DNA of 64,000 bases from DASRDB01 sp035652815 (GTDB taxonomy: Bacteria; Chloroflexota; Ktedonobacteria; Ktedonobacterales; Ktedonobacteraceae). The notes beneath the pieces were generated by a model, which saw only the letters and a program-made list of their open reading frames with translations, was not told the DNA's origin and did no database searches. The stretch is from positions 372,001-436,000 of the forward strand of contig DASRDB010000011.1 of the NCBI GenBank assembly GCA_035652815.1, given 5' to 3'. Below, one piece after another: positions 41,830 through 51,287 of this stretch. Every line of letters starts with the position of its first letter. Positions within the stretch are counted from its first letter, which is position 1. The position numbers and the translations under genes are program-made.

Positions 41830-44280
41830 ATGTTGGGTTTATTGCATTACAGGCATGCGTTACGATATTTCACGATTTCACTGCTGTTATTGATGTTGCT
41901 GGCCCTGTTACTGTGGCCGTTTCGCAGTGGAATACAAGCGCGGAGCGCGAACGCTTCACCAAAACTGACAACAATTGGCGACTGGAGCCAGCATAATTTC
42001 GATTTGATCTATACAATGGCCTTTAGCAGCGCGCAGCAGCAAGATGGGCCATTAGTGGCCTATCGAGCATCTGGCACTGATTTACGCTCGGCGGTTGCTG
42101 TAGCTGCCGTAGCCCGCTCTGGTTTGCCGCAAACGCCTGTATTTTTTCCTTCGCCCGATGGACGTTATCTCGCGCTGCTGAATCCGCTGCATATGGGCTA
42201 TGGTTCAGATGTGAAAGGCGCGAGTCTAAGTATTCTGCCGACTGATGGCAGCAAACTTACGCATATTTCCACTGCGAGTGCTTTTCCTGGCAGTCTGCTG
42301 CTGGCGCAAGACGTTTCGTCGATGGACTCGGTTGTCTGGTCTGCTGATAGTTCCTCGCTGTACTATCATACTGGCGCTGCTGGCATGGAATTATTGCAGG
42401 CAAGCGGTTCGAGTAAGCGCCAGCAAGTGACGCTTAGCGGCTATGATGAGATACACCGCGTGGATCTTCAAGGACATGATGTTACGCTCCTAAGCCAGTC
42501 TGAGGATGGTAGTTCTTTCCGTTTGCTCGGCCTTGATCGCTCCGGCGCGCTGCTGCTGACAGTGGCTCAACCTGGGAAGCCGGTGGAAATCGTGCGTCTC
42601 AATGCGAACGCGGGCATGAGGGCCAGTCCCAGGCTTACTTCGGTGGTCTTGACGCTGCCGCCCGATATTTTGCCTGGGAATGCTCTACGCGTGGGAAGCG
42701 ATGGCGAGTCTGTCGAGTGCGAGCGCGTGACGCAGTGGAATCCCTTACGCTACGATATTGTGCGTATCGGCTTCGCAAATCGGGCTGTTACGCATGTCGC
42801 GCCGCTCTTTGATACCGCGCGTTATGGACGCGCTTTGATGCCGTTAGCCCGCTCAAATGATGGGCAGGTGCTGGTGATGTCGCGAGTGGAGAGTTTACGC
42901 GGTGATCTCGCGGCACAGGGTATTCCTGGCGTTCCGGCACAGGAATCGCTGGTTGTGGCGAATGGGCGAACGGGAGCATTGCAGTCCTTGCTGTTGCCCC
43001 CTGGCGGACAGCTGGTGCAGGTCTTCTGGGCACCGCACCTGGCTTCTCGCCAGATTCATGCCTTACCGCAGAATATATTGGCAGAGTTAATGGCCTTCCA
43101 TAAACGACAGGGCCAGGGCTTGAATGCGAGCGTCTTCCAGCAGGATGAGTGGATGCTGGAAGGACACAACGGACGTCTTGTGGATGCTCCAACATTACCG
43201 CAGATGTGTTATGGCAACTGTTCCTCGTTTAATGGCGCTCCGCATGTCTCGGCGGCCATTTTGCATGGCGTAGCCTATACAGAGAGCAACTGGCACCAGT
43301 TCAACGCGCCCGGCTACCAGGTCAACGGCGAGGCAATCGGCTCTCCGGTTGAGAGCTTTGATGGCGGCTGGGGCGAGTTCCAGCAGACATGGGGTATGCC
43401 GCCGCAGTGCAACGGGCAGCATAACTGTCGCGGTGACGCTTACCGCATTCAACACGATCAGAGCTACAATATTGGCGCTGGCATTCAGGCGCTGATTAAT
43501 GCCTGGAATAACACGGCGGGCGTCTCATCGCAGAGTGACCCCAACGACCCCTTTAAGGCCAATCACTGGTTTTTCGCGGTCTGGGCCTACAATGGGGCGT
43601 ATGGCAACAATCCCAACGACGTGCCTTCTTCGCAGTATGGAAACTGGTATCCAGGCGCGCCGTTTCGCTCGATCTATGAAGAGTATGTCTGGTATTTCGC
43701 GGCGCACCCGCAGTATTATAGCAATGGCTGGACGGATAACTATGTTCCCAGCCTGGGACCGGGACTGTTGCCGCCGCAGTCCGATTTTGCCAACACCTCG
43801 GATAGCTTTGTGGCCTGCGCCACCTGCACCATTCCCGATTGGACGGCGGGCAGCTATGACCGCGAATGGGTAGGCTATGGCGCACCGAATGTGACGGTAG
43901 CCAGCAATTTCACATCAATGTATAGCCAGCTCGGTGGAGAAAACGTGCTGGGATTGCCGCGTGATAATGGCGGCGGCGCGGCTGTTCATCGCTGGGGCAA
44001 CGGCTGGACGCAGGATTTCGGCGGCGGTTCTGATTTGCCGGGCGCGCTTATGCTGGCCGATAGCGCGACAGGCGCTTACTGGGTGCATGGCGGCGTGTGG
44101 ACGCAATACCTGTTCGCCGATCATGGCGCGACGGGCTGTCATGGCTACCCAACCTCGAATCTCGTGCCTTATACCAATTCGGGGTTGGGCAGCGACAGCT
44201 ATTATCGCCAGACCTTTCAGACGGGTTTCATAGTATGGGACGCAACCACAGGGATGATTGCAGCCGACGTCTGTTCCTGA
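41830..44280 (+). CDS. Secreted protein with transglycosylase-like and LGFP domains
   Basis: The 816-residue protein has a signal peptide (about residues 8-40: YFTISLLLLMLLALLLW, then ANASP). The N-terminal part (about 45-440) contains beta-propeller-like repeats (SPDGRYLALL, WSADSSSLYYH). A lysozyme/transglycosylase-like segment follows (about 470-570), where VAYTESNWHQF carries a candidate catalytic Glu. The C-terminus has LGFP-type repeats (NVLGLPRDN, CHGYPTSNL), usually cell-wall binding. It is probably a wall-acting surface protein. ATG 41830 has GGAGGAGG just upstream; TTG 41800 is less likely. Confidence 0.65.
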   Translation: MLGLLHYRHALRYFTISLLLLMLLALLLWPFRSGIQARSANASPKLTTIGDWSQHNFDLIYTMAFSSAQQQDGPLVAYRASGTDLRSAVAVAAVARSGLPQTPVFFPSPDGRYLALLNPLHMGYGSDVKGASLSILPTDGSKLTHISTASAFPGSLLLAQDVSSMDSVVWSADSSSLYYHTGAAGMELLQASGSSKRQQVTLSGYDEIHRVDLQGHDVTLLSQSEDGSSFRLLGLDRSGALLLTVAQPGKPVEIVRLNANAGMRASPRLTSVVLTLPPDILPGNALRVGSDGESVECERVTQWNPLRYDIVRIGFANRAVTHVAPLFDTARYGRALMPLARSNDGQVLVMSRVESLRGDLAAQGIPGVPAQESLVVANGRTGALQSLLLPPGGQLVQVFWAPHLASRQIHALPQNILAELMAFHKRQGQGLNASVFQQDEWMLEGHNGRLVDAPTLPQMCYGNCSSFNGAPHVSAAILHGVAYTESNWHQFNAPGYQVNGEAIGSPVESFDGGWGEFQQTWGMPPQCNGQHNCRGDAYRIQHDQSYNIGAGIQALINAWNNTAGVSSQSDPNDPFKANHWFFAVWAYNGAYGNNPNDVPSSQYGNWYPGAPFRSIYEEYVWYFAAHPQYYSNGWTDNYVPSLGPGLLPPQSDFANTSDSFVACATCTIPDWTAGSYDREWVGYGAPNVTVASNFTSMYSQLGGENVLGLPRDNGGGAAVHRWGNGWTQDFGGGSDLPGALMLADSATGAYWVHGGVWTQYLFADHGATGCHGYPTSNLVPYTNSGLGSDSYYRQTFQTGFIVWDATTGMIAADVCS

Positions 44281-44289
44281 CCTGGCGTG

Positions 44290-44673
44290 TCACCACTGGC
44301 GAATAATCAAATGGCCCTGCGCAACGGCGTTCACGATATCGGCGCGGCTGACGATACCTACCAGCCTGCCTTCAGAGACGACGGGCACGCGCTTGATCTT
44401 GCGCTCGGTCAGCAGGGCCGCGATTTCACCGACGGGCGTATCCTCGCTCACGGTGATGATCTCGCAGCTCATGATATCAGCAACACGCAGCCCCTCGCGG
44501 TTGACCTTGCTGATGATATCCGCTTCCGTGACCATACCAATAATTCTGCCGCTACCATCAAGAACGGGAAGACCACTAATACGCTTTTCGGAAAGGAGTT
44601 GCGCAGCTTCCTGCGCGCTGGCTTCAGGACGAATGGTGCATACCTTGCGGGTCATAATGTCGCTTGCAATCAT
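44290..44673 (-). CDS. Tandem CBS-domain protein
   Basis: The 127-residue protein consists of two CBS domains forming one Bateman module. The first has MTRKVCTIRPEASAQEAAQL and VLDGSGRIIGMVTEADI; the second has MSCEIITVSEDTPVGEIAA and VVSEGRLVGIVSRADIV. Such stand-alone modules bind adenine nucleotides and regulate partners. ATG 44673 has GAAGGAG upstream; the longer frame to 44718 lacks one. It converges with the LGFP protein gene, with 9 bases between them. Confidence 0.85.
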   Translation of the reverse strand: MIASDIMTRKVCTIRPEASAQEAAQLLSEKRISGLPVLDGSGRIIGMVTEADIISKVNREGLRVADIMSCEIITVSEDTPVGEIAALLTERKIKRVPVVSEGRLVGIVSRADIVNAVAQGHLIIRQW

Positions 44674-44838
44674 GGCACACTCCTTCGGGCGCTCGTGACA
44701 GGCTAGCAAAGCGAGCAATATTGCTCATCTAATACATAGATGATAACATAAAAATGGAGAGAAAGGGGTGGTTTTGGGGGCGTTTCCTGCCTTAATGATC
44801 GCTTTCTTTATCATGGGGAATATTTTCATGCTTTCATA

Positions 44839-45186
44839 TTAATTCAGGTGAGCTTTGTGTCTTCTCAGCTTTTCTTGAGCCATCAACATTGCGACTCGAA
44901 CCATTTTTTGTGCTGCGTCCATCATAAAGGTTAACTGTTCCTGGTCGCTGATAATATAGAGCGTTTCACCACCTGTAGTTTTGGGAATAGGGGGAACATA
45001 TAAAAGATAGGGGTCTTTTTCGGCAGGATTCTCCAGGATTTCTAGTAAAACATGCATGCTGTCTTGTTCTACAAGGATTGAAGAGGTTTGAGTATATCCA
45101 CTTTTTTCTGCCCAGGCCCGCCAATCAGGTTGTATCTCGGTTATTCTTGGTTCCGGCTGTTTATCATATCGCTCGATGTTTAACAT
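44839..45186 (-). CDS. Hypothetical protein, 115 residues
   Basis: I do not recognise this small soluble protein. It is rich in Glu, Gln and Met, with a C-terminal amphipathic helix (QLTFMMDAAQKMVRVAMLM). There is no signal peptide. ATG 45186 is preceded by AAGGA. It follows the HTH regulator gene on the same strand, with REP-like pair A5 between them, and may be part of that transcription unit. Confidence 0.55.
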   Translation of the reverse strand: MLNIERYDKQPEPRITEIQPDWRAWAEKSGYTQTSSILVEQDSMHVLLEILENPAEKDPYLLYVPPIPKTTGGETLYIISDQEQLTFMMDAAQKMVRVAMLMAQEKLRRHKAHLN

Positions 45187-45205
45187 TAAACGTCCTTATC
45201 CTTCT

Positions 45206-45283
45206 GTAGGGACGCGATTCATCGCGTCCTGCTGCCTCACCGCTCACAACAGGCCAGGTGGACGCGATGAATCGCGTCCCTAC
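45206..45283. repeat. REP-like family A pair (A5)
   Basis: Two perfect units (GTAG plus GGACGCGATTCATCGCGTCC, then the inverse ending CTAC) with a 30-base linker. The element lies between two genes read on the same strand. Confidence 0.9.
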
Positions 45284-45293
45284 AATTGCCGCA

Positions 45294-46538
45294 TTATTTT
45301 CTTAACAAATCTCCAAGCTTTTTTACTCTGGTTTCGTGGGGCCAGCTTGATAACATATCTCTGTATATGTTGCACACTTCATTATAGCGTAAACTGCTTC
45401 CTGATTGTTTCGCTGCTGGAGCTGCAATTTCAAATGCATCACAGGTCGCTTGCAAATCGCCAAGCATATAGAAGGTAGCTACACGACGATTTAGAAATTC
45501 GACTCCAAGTGGGTGCCCAGGATTCGCTTTTTCGAACTGATTTAATGTATTTAAGGCGGCTTTGGGGTGTTTCAAATGCAGATGCGTCATTATTTCATAG
45601 TTGGCGAGCCATATGTTATTTATAGGGACGTAAGAATGATTAGGGTCATGCTCTGGTTGTTCTGGAAAGGTATCTTTTGTCAAACCCAGAAAATAATCGG
45701 CCTCTTTCTTATGAATAAGATGAGCCTGAGATTCAGCCATTACCAGGTAGAACCATCCTTGTAAAAGAGGGGAAGCACCCGGCACGTATTGCACCGCTTT
45801 TTCATGAATAGATACTTGTTGAACTGGATTATTGAGATGAAAGTAGGTGTGTGCTTCGCGCACCAAAGAGGCGAGCAGTAGATTGGAGTCTTGCGCCAGT
45901 TGCGCATAGACAAAGGATTGGCGGGTGGCGACAAGCGCCTGCCCAAAGTTTTGCTGTTGCAGGTTGAGCAGCCAGATCAATTGATACGAGCGCGAGATAA
46001 TACTCGCCAATGTTTTTTGATGCCTGGATGATTGTTCTACAAGGGGAAGCAAGGGAGCAAGGAAAGCGGGAAGAAATTGTTCGAGCAATAAATGCTCGCC
46101 TGCAAAGTAGAGTTGCCAACAATAGGTAATTGTTGTATTTGCCCTGGATACTGTTTCCTCATCAAGTGCTGTAACGTAGGGATATGAAGCCAGAAGTGAA
46201 GTATATTGAGGAAGCAATCCACCTGCTGCCAATTCTAAAGCACCCTGAACCAGAATACGGCGTAGCTTATCCAAATCTATCTCTCCTTGCTCAATGTTTC
46301 TATCTTCTTTCTGGGTTTGGTGAGGCATATCAATAAAGCCCAGTTCTCCGGCGCTTTTCCCAAAAAGCTGGCAAAGTAGCGTTTGATGATGCCTGTTCGG
46401 TTTGTGTTCGCCGTTTTCCCAACGGTTTACTACCTGTTCCGTGGTTTGAAGATAATCTGCCAGCTTTTGTTGTGACCAGCCTCGCAATTCACGCTCACAC
46501 CGTAGTAGTTTATTAGGCTGTTTTATTTTCTTTCCCAT
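45294..46538 (-). CDS. XRE-family HTH regulator with helical repeat domain
   Basis: The 414-residue protein starts with an XRE helix-turn-helix (about residues 10-65: ERELRGWSQQKLADYLQTTE, VNRWENGEHKP). The rest is helical with TPR-like periodicity (for example VATRQSFVYAQLAQDSNLLL). This architecture is common in Ktedonobacteria and recalls peptide-responsive RRNPP-type regulators, though no ligand peptide gene is evident next to it. It is divergent from the gene at 46708 and might regulate it. Confidence 0.75.
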   Translation of the reverse strand: MGKKIKQPNKLLRCERELRGWSQQKLADYLQTTEQVVNRWENGEHKPNRHHQTLLCQLFGKSAGELGFIDMPHQTQKEDRNIEQGEIDLDKLRRILVQGALELAAGGLLPQYTSLLASYPYVTALDEETVSRANTTITYCWQLYFAGEHLLLEQFLPAFLAPLLPLVEQSSRHQKTLASIISRSYQLIWLLNLQQQNFGQALVATRQSFVYAQLAQDSNLLLASLVREAHTYFHLNNPVQQVSIHEKAVQYVPGASPLLQGWFYLVMAESQAHLIHKKEADYFLGLTKDTFPEQPEHDPNHSYVPINNIWLANYEIMTHLHLKHPKAALNTLNQFEKANPGHPLGVEFLNRRVATFYMLGDLQATCDAFEIAAPAAKQSGSSLRYNEVCNIYRDMLSSWPHETRVKKLGDLLRK

Positions 46539-46707
46539 TGCTTGCTACCTCTTGCCACTTTTGAATCAACCTGTACAACTCTATCAACAGCATATCACCG
46601 CCTTTTAGAAGCGGCAAGCTTTTAACAAGCCTATGACATTCTTTTGCTAATGATCTACAGGTATATTTAAAAGCGCAGATGAGCAAAGAAAAGGAGAACC
46701 ATCACCT

Positions 46708-47166
46708 ATGCAAAAAAACCAGAGTAGCATAGCGGCATTTCGGCAACGGCAGCTTTTAGAGGAAGAGGCGACCAGGCGCGCTTTGTATGGATTTGCCATT
46801 GTCGCAAATCATGAAAGTATTACGGCTCGAATGGAGACAAGCGCGGAGCGCCTTCTGAGATTGATTAAAGAGGGGAAGCATGAAGAGGTGGAAGCCATCA
46901 TGAATCAGCCAATGTGGGAAACAGAGCAGTCCGAAGTCGCTGTGATGCTAGACAAAGCCCTTTTACAGGTGGGAACTATCATACAATATCGTTTGCGCCC
47001 CGAACAAAACCCTGTAAACCCTGCCAGAATATGGCGCGGGAAGATTCTTCGCGCCACGTCCAATGAGCCGCGTATGCTCGACCATGTTCAGGTAGAACTT
47101 CTTGATGCGGGATATGAAGGGGAGCGGGAAATTGTCTATCCTCAGCAGATAGTGGCTATTGAATAA
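46708..47166 (+). CDS. Hypothetical protein, 152 residues
   Basis: This soluble protein is not recognised. Its N-terminal half is helical and charged (RLLRLIKEGKHEEVEAIMNQ), and its C-terminal half is beta-rich (GTIIQYRL, VQVELLDAG). GGAG precedes the ATG at 46708. It is divergently paired with the XRE regulator and convergent, three bases apart, with the glycosyltransferase gene. Confidence 0.55.
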   Translation: MQKNQSSIAAFRQRQLLEEEATRRALYGFAIVANHESITARMETSAERLLRLIKEGKHEEVEAIMNQPMWETEQSEVAVMLDKALLQVGTIIQYRLRPEQNPVNPARIWRGKILRATSNEPRMLDHVQVELLDAGYEGEREIVYPQQIVAIE

Positions 47167-47169
47167 GCC

Positions 47170-49335
47170 CTATAACATCTTTTGCTCCAATATTTCTTTG
47201 TAAATTTTTCCTAGTCGATCAGCATACTGTCCCCAACCCGTCTCCGCATTCAATGCCTCAATGTCCCGCTCCGTCAGATGATAATCAAGCTGTCGAGCTT
47301 CAAGCATGGCCCGGGCCAACGACTCGTGGCTGTTGGGCTCGTAATAGCTGGTAGCGCGAGGTGGGAGCATGCCGGAGAAACGGGGCAGGCGCGGCGCGAC
47401 GATTACGCGGCCATAGGAGAGCGCGAGCATTGCCAGTTCTAACATGCCTGCGGTACGGATGGCGAAATGGGGTAGGACGAGGGCGTCAACGGCTCCCATG
47501 TAGAGGGCGATATCTTCCTCGGTTAGTTCTGCGGAGTGCAGGTGAATGTTGGGGTTGATGGCGGCCAGTTTGAGGATGCGCGAGGAGAACTCTTTTTCTC
47601 CTGGCCTGCCTACCAGCAGCAACTGCAAGGGGCCATCCGGCGGCAGAGGAGAGATGCCTGAAGAGGGGCCGCTTTTGCGGAATTGTTCAACGGCTTTGTG
47701 AAAGGATTCGAGCAAATAGATCAGTTCGCGCTCGGTATGGTGCGAGGCGAGGCAAAGGAAGGCGAAACCAGCGACGGGCGGAAAGGCGAGCCGTTTTCGG
47801 GCCTTGTCACGCTGTACGGGCGGCAGAATAGCGCCGTAGAAGCCGGGATGGGGCAGGCAGCGCAGGCGGCGGCGCAGCTTTTTGTCGGGATAGAGTTGTT
47901 CCGGCTGGCGCGTGTAGCTGATGATGATGTGACTGCGCGCCATCAGGTTGCGCTCGATGGCGCGGCGGGCGAGATAGCGCAGGCCCTGGGTGCTTTGCCA
48001 CCAGCCGCCTGCATCGATGGTGACGATGCGCACGCCCAGGCGATGAGCAAGCCATAGCCGGAACCACAGCCTTTGTCGCTGGCGATGTGAGAGGTCGAGC
48101 GCGCCGGGACGGTAGAAGTGCAGGATGCCGATGGCCTTGCCCTGGTATGCGCGATGCCGCCAGAGCCAGGAGAGCGGAATATCCGGGTCGCCCGGCGTGC
48201 AGTAAATATCTTGCAGCGATTGCACCAGCAGATCGGCGGTCGGGTCGGGCTTATCCGAGCGAACAAGGAGAACAGATGGCTCGGTGATATTGGCGGGCGC
48301 GTGTTCGAGAAACGAGAGGCGTTGTTGCACGCGGCCCCAGATGCGCGCCTGTTCCATCGCGGCTTCCATGCGCTCGCTGGTCGGGCGGTCCGCCATGCTC
48401 AGGAGCGGGCGGTGAATCAGGCCGAGAAAGAGCAGCGAGCGTATATCGCTATAGAGGGCGCGGATGGTCGCTGTTGTGTTCTGTCGCTTTTCGTCGCGAT
48501 ATTGAGACAGCACTTCTGAACGGCCTTGCCAGTAGGCCCGCCCGGTAAAGAACTCGCGTTTGAGGCGAGTGGCCGGAATGCAATGAAAGACCTGCGCGGA
48601 TGGTTCATACCACAGGCGATATCCTTCGGCGCGCAGGCGATGACAAAGATGTTGTATTTCGGTGCTGGCCGGAAGATCGCGCCGCTTGCTTAAAAAGGGC
48701 GAAAAGTAGCCGGTGGTGCGCAGGGCCGCGATTTTGACCGAGAAACAACTGCTGCTGAAACTGATCGGGGCTGGTAACTCCATGCGCTCCTTTGAGGGCG
48801 AAAAGTAGCCGAGTAGTTCGAGCATATCATCGGTGAGCCAGTAGGGACGCGCGGCTTCCCAGCGCATCTCAACCTTGCCGCCGATAGCGTCGGCCCCGGT
48901 TTCATCGTAGGCCTGCAAAAGCCGTTCCAGGAAGTAAGGGTCTGCCACAGTATCGTCATCGAGGAAGACCGCGATTTCGCCCGAGGCGGCCAATAGGCCG
49001 GTGTTGCGCGCATAGGCCAGGCCGTTCTGCGGCTCGGAAAGGCATTGTACCTTCCAGACTTCGTCGTTGTTGCGCGGCTCGTGCCTTCCAGCGCTGACAT
49101 AGTGGCGCACAGCGTTTAAGGTGCCATCGCTTGAGCCGTTGTCGATAACCAGTATCTCGAAGTCGGCGTATGAAAGCGTCTGGCGGCGCAGGCTCGCCAG
49201 GGCATTCAAGACGAGGTTACAACGGTTGTAGGTGCAGAGAATGACGCTCAAGCGCGGCCCGCTTCCCTTTTGCAGGAGGGCAGGTTCGCCTTTGCTTAGA
49301 CGTGTCACCATGCGCGTTTTTTGCCGGGAGGTCAT
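47170..49335 (-). CDS. Bifunctional-looking glycosyltransferase (GT2 plus GT-B-like)
   Basis: The 721-residue protein has an N-terminal GT-A family 2 domain (about residues 28-270): SVILCTYNRCNLV, EILVIDNGSSDGT and the DxD-type FLDDDTVADPYF. A C-terminal region of about 350 residues resembles a GT-B glycosyltransferase (FLCLASHHTERE, NIHLHSAELTEEDIALYMGA). It would transfer sugars to a lipid-linked or surface glycan. Its start overlaps the flippase stop by four bases (ATGA), so the two are translationally coupled. Confidence 0.8.
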   Translation of the reverse strand: MTSRQKTRMVTRLSKGEPALLQKGSGPRLSVILCTYNRCNLVLNALASLRRQTLSYADFEILVIDNGSSDGTLNAVRHYVSAGRHEPRNNDEVWKVQCLSEPQNGLAYARNTGLLAASGEIAVFLDDDTVADPYFLERLLQAYDETGADAIGGKVEMRWEAARPYWLTDDMLELLGYFSPSKERMELPAPISFSSSCFSVKIAALRTTGYFSPFLSKRRDLPASTEIQHLCHRLRAEGYRLWYEPSAQVFHCIPATRLKREFFTGRAYWQGRSEVLSQYRDEKRQNTTATIRALYSDIRSLLFLGLIHRPLLSMADRPTSERMEAAMEQARIWGRVQQRLSFLEHAPANITEPSVLLVRSDKPDPTADLLVQSLQDIYCTPGDPDIPLSWLWRHRAYQGKAIGILHFYRPGALDLSHRQRQRLWFRLWLAHRLGVRIVTIDAGGWWQSTQGLRYLARRAIERNLMARSHIIISYTRQPEQLYPDKKLRRRLRCLPHPGFYGAILPPVQRDKARKRLAFPPVAGFAFLCLASHHTERELIYLLESFHKAVEQFRKSGPSSGISPLPPDGPLQLLLVGRPGEKEFSSRILKLAAINPNIHLHSAELTEEDIALYMGAVDALVLPHFAIRTAGMLELAMLALSYGRVIVAPRLPRFSGMLPPRATSYYEPNSHESLARAMLEARQLDYHLTERDIEALNAETGWGQYADRLGKIYKEILEQKML

Positions 49336-50627
49336 ACGGGTTTCTTCCTATAGTACAGGTAATTTCGACAGAGAACGATAGAACCAGAGGCCGAGACGGC
49401 CTGGGCGATTGCGCAGGCCAGCGCGAATCCATTCAGGCCCCATATGTGCGTAAAAGGCAGGATAAGCGCCAGTTTGAGCAAAGCCGAGACGATGCCGAGC
49501 CAGGCCTGAGCGCGTTTGCGTTCCGCGTTAGCAAGGAGCGTCAGGCTGATGCTTGCGACGCTTCCCAGCGCGGCAGATGCAAGCAGGAGGCGCAGTGGCG
49601 TCACCATCGGCAGATAGCTCGCGCCGAAGCAAATGGTGATTATAGTAGGGCAGAGATAGATACCGAGCGCGCAGAGCGGCATCGCCATAAGAGCCGTGTA
49701 GCGCGTGTTCCTGCGCCATGCGTCAATCGCGTTGAGATAATGCATACCTGGAACGTAGCGCAAGAGCAATGGCAAGATGCAGGACGAGAGCAGCGCCGGA
49801 AAGAGCAGCAGCACGCGGGTGCTGATAAGGGAAGCCAGCGCGAAGTAGCCGAGGTCCGCGCCTTTGCCCAGGAACAGCACAAGCAGGAGTTCGCGCCAGA
49901 CAATGGCATCCAGGAGAAAGAGCGGCAGCGAGTTGCGCCCGCCCTGCGTCAGCCGTTCGCGCAGCCACCTGCTCGGTTCCTGCGCCTCTTTCAATGGCAG
50001 CAGGCGGGCGATACAGAGCATGGCGAAGGCAAGCAGGAGAATATCCGCCGATGCTCGCGTTACCAGTAGCAGACTTAAGCGGGTAAATCCGGCAAATGTA
50101 TACTGCATGCAAAGCAAAACCAGCAGCAGCATAATGGCCGCGCCCAACAATTGAATATCCCCGAGCAGATCAAAACGGCGCAGCCCGCGCAGTGTAATGC
50201 TGGCGACCCCGCTCAGCAGCAGAGGCGGCGCTGATAACCCCGCCAGCAGCAGCAACGAGAGAGAAAGCCCGCTCACCTTCACAAGCAAAAGAACGAGCAG
50301 CAGGTAAACCAGGCAATAGAGCAGAATTTTGCGATATTGCTGCTGTAGCACAAAGTAGAATAAACCCGCCGAGGTAGGCGCATTCTGGCGCGCCTGTATA
50401 TCCGCGAGCGCCTGGTTGGCCCTGGCCGACATGCCCAGTCCGATAGCCGGAACCGCTGCCGTAGCAAGCCACAGCGCAAAGGCATAGCTGCCAAATTCAA
50501 CCGGCCCCAACGAACGGGCAATCAGGACAGTCGAGAATAAACTCAGCAGCGCCGAGCAGGCTGAGGCGCTTAGACGCCAGATTCCAGGGCGCAAAACAGC
50601 ATGTGTGTTGGCTCGTTGTAGCAACAT
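49332..50627 (-). CDS. Polysaccharide/lipid-oligosaccharide flippase (MOP family)
   Basis: The 431-residue protein has about 12 hydrophobic helices and the RfbX/Wzx-like start LSLFSTVLIARSLGPVEFG, as in oligosaccharide flippases of the MOP superfamily. It would flip lipid-linked oligosaccharide across the membrane for exopolysaccharide or surface-glycan assembly. It is the first gene of a two-gene unit with the downstream glycosyltransferase. The start has AGAGGAAAA upstream. Confidence 0.85.
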   Translation of the reverse strand: MLLQRANTHAVLRPGIWRLSASACSALLSLFSTVLIARSLGPVEFGSYAFALWLATAAVPAIGLGMSARANQALADIQARQNAPTSAGLFYFVLQQQYRKILLYCLVYLLLVLLLVKVSGLSLSLLLLAGLSAPPLLLSGVASITLRGLRRFDLLGDIQLLGAAIMLLLVLLCMQYTFAGFTRLSLLLVTRASADILLLAFAMLCIARLLPLKEAQEPSRWLRERLTQGGRNSLPLFLLDAIVWRELLLVLFLGKGADLGYFALASLISTRVLLLFPALLSSCILPLLLRYVPGMHYLNAIDAWRRNTRYTALMAMPLCALGIYLCPTIITICFGASYLPMVTPLRLLLASAALGSVASISLTLLANAERKRAQAWLGIVSALLKLALILPFTHIWGLNGFALACAIAQAVSASGSIVLCRNYLYYRKKPV

Positions 50628-51287
50628 TTTTCCTCTTCCCTTCCACCATCCACTACCTCTAGAATGCGCTCGAAATCGCAGGCAAGTAATCCTGATGTAC
50701 TCTTAATAGTCGCCGTCAGGGATTGACCACTATCTGGCTCCCGAGAACACAAAAAGACACTGCAATCGGGTACATCCGCCGGATCAGGAATCAGAGGTAA
50801 GCTCCAGCGCGAAGTTCTTTTCTCTGGTACATTCGTAGGGACAGGGGGATGTGGGGATGAGGAGCGGGGGCCTTGTGCCTGTCCCGGTGGGGTGGTGAGG
50901 ATGGCAAGGTTTGATGAGAACGAACGGTGGTTTTCCCCGCCGCCCCGCCCGGGACAGGCACAAGGCCCCCGCTCCTCATCCACCCCGCCCCCTGTCCCTA
51001 CGCAAGGAAATGACGGAGTTTTTATTTCCCGCATTATGTCTGTATCTCGTTTATTCACCACCCAACCACCTCACTTTTAACTTACATGCCATTATGCCAT
51101 TGACTGGCGAATATGCAGTGATAAGCGGGTTGTAAGTTTGTGTACATGTGCCGCAAATGCGTTAAGAATTGAATTTCGAGAATGTACGTTATTTCTTTAC
51201 TGGAAAAGACGTTTCTTTACCTGATCTTAACCGCGTTATCAGCCGGTTGTTAAGTGTGGCGGGTATGCTATATATGTCCGAAAAGTT
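50628..51287. other. Intergenic region with repeat E1
   Basis: This 660-base divergent gap holds repeat E1 (50835-51001). The flanks 50628-50834 and 51002-51287 carry no recognised gene. An open frame on the minus strand spans 50570-51061, but it runs through the repeat, overlaps the flippase start and has no ribosome site. AT-richer sequence at about 51130-51280 is likely to contain the promoter for the rightward operon. Confidence 0.5.
50835..51001. repeat. Family E long inverted repeat (E1)
   Basis: The left arm starts GTAGGGACAGGGGGATG, folds on GGGACAGG/CCTGTCCC and contains GCGGGGGCCTTGTGCC. The right arm is its inverted copy ending CCTGTCCCTAC. The spacer contains further C/G-rich tracts. 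It is a GTAG-plus-hairpin unit pair, like families A and D but longer. Confidence 0.85.

Noticed and set aside
50570..51061. 163-residue minus-strand frame upstream of the flippase
   Set aside because: It runs through repeat E1, overlaps the flippase start by 58 bases and has no ribosome site; its downstream part has no alternative ATG start.
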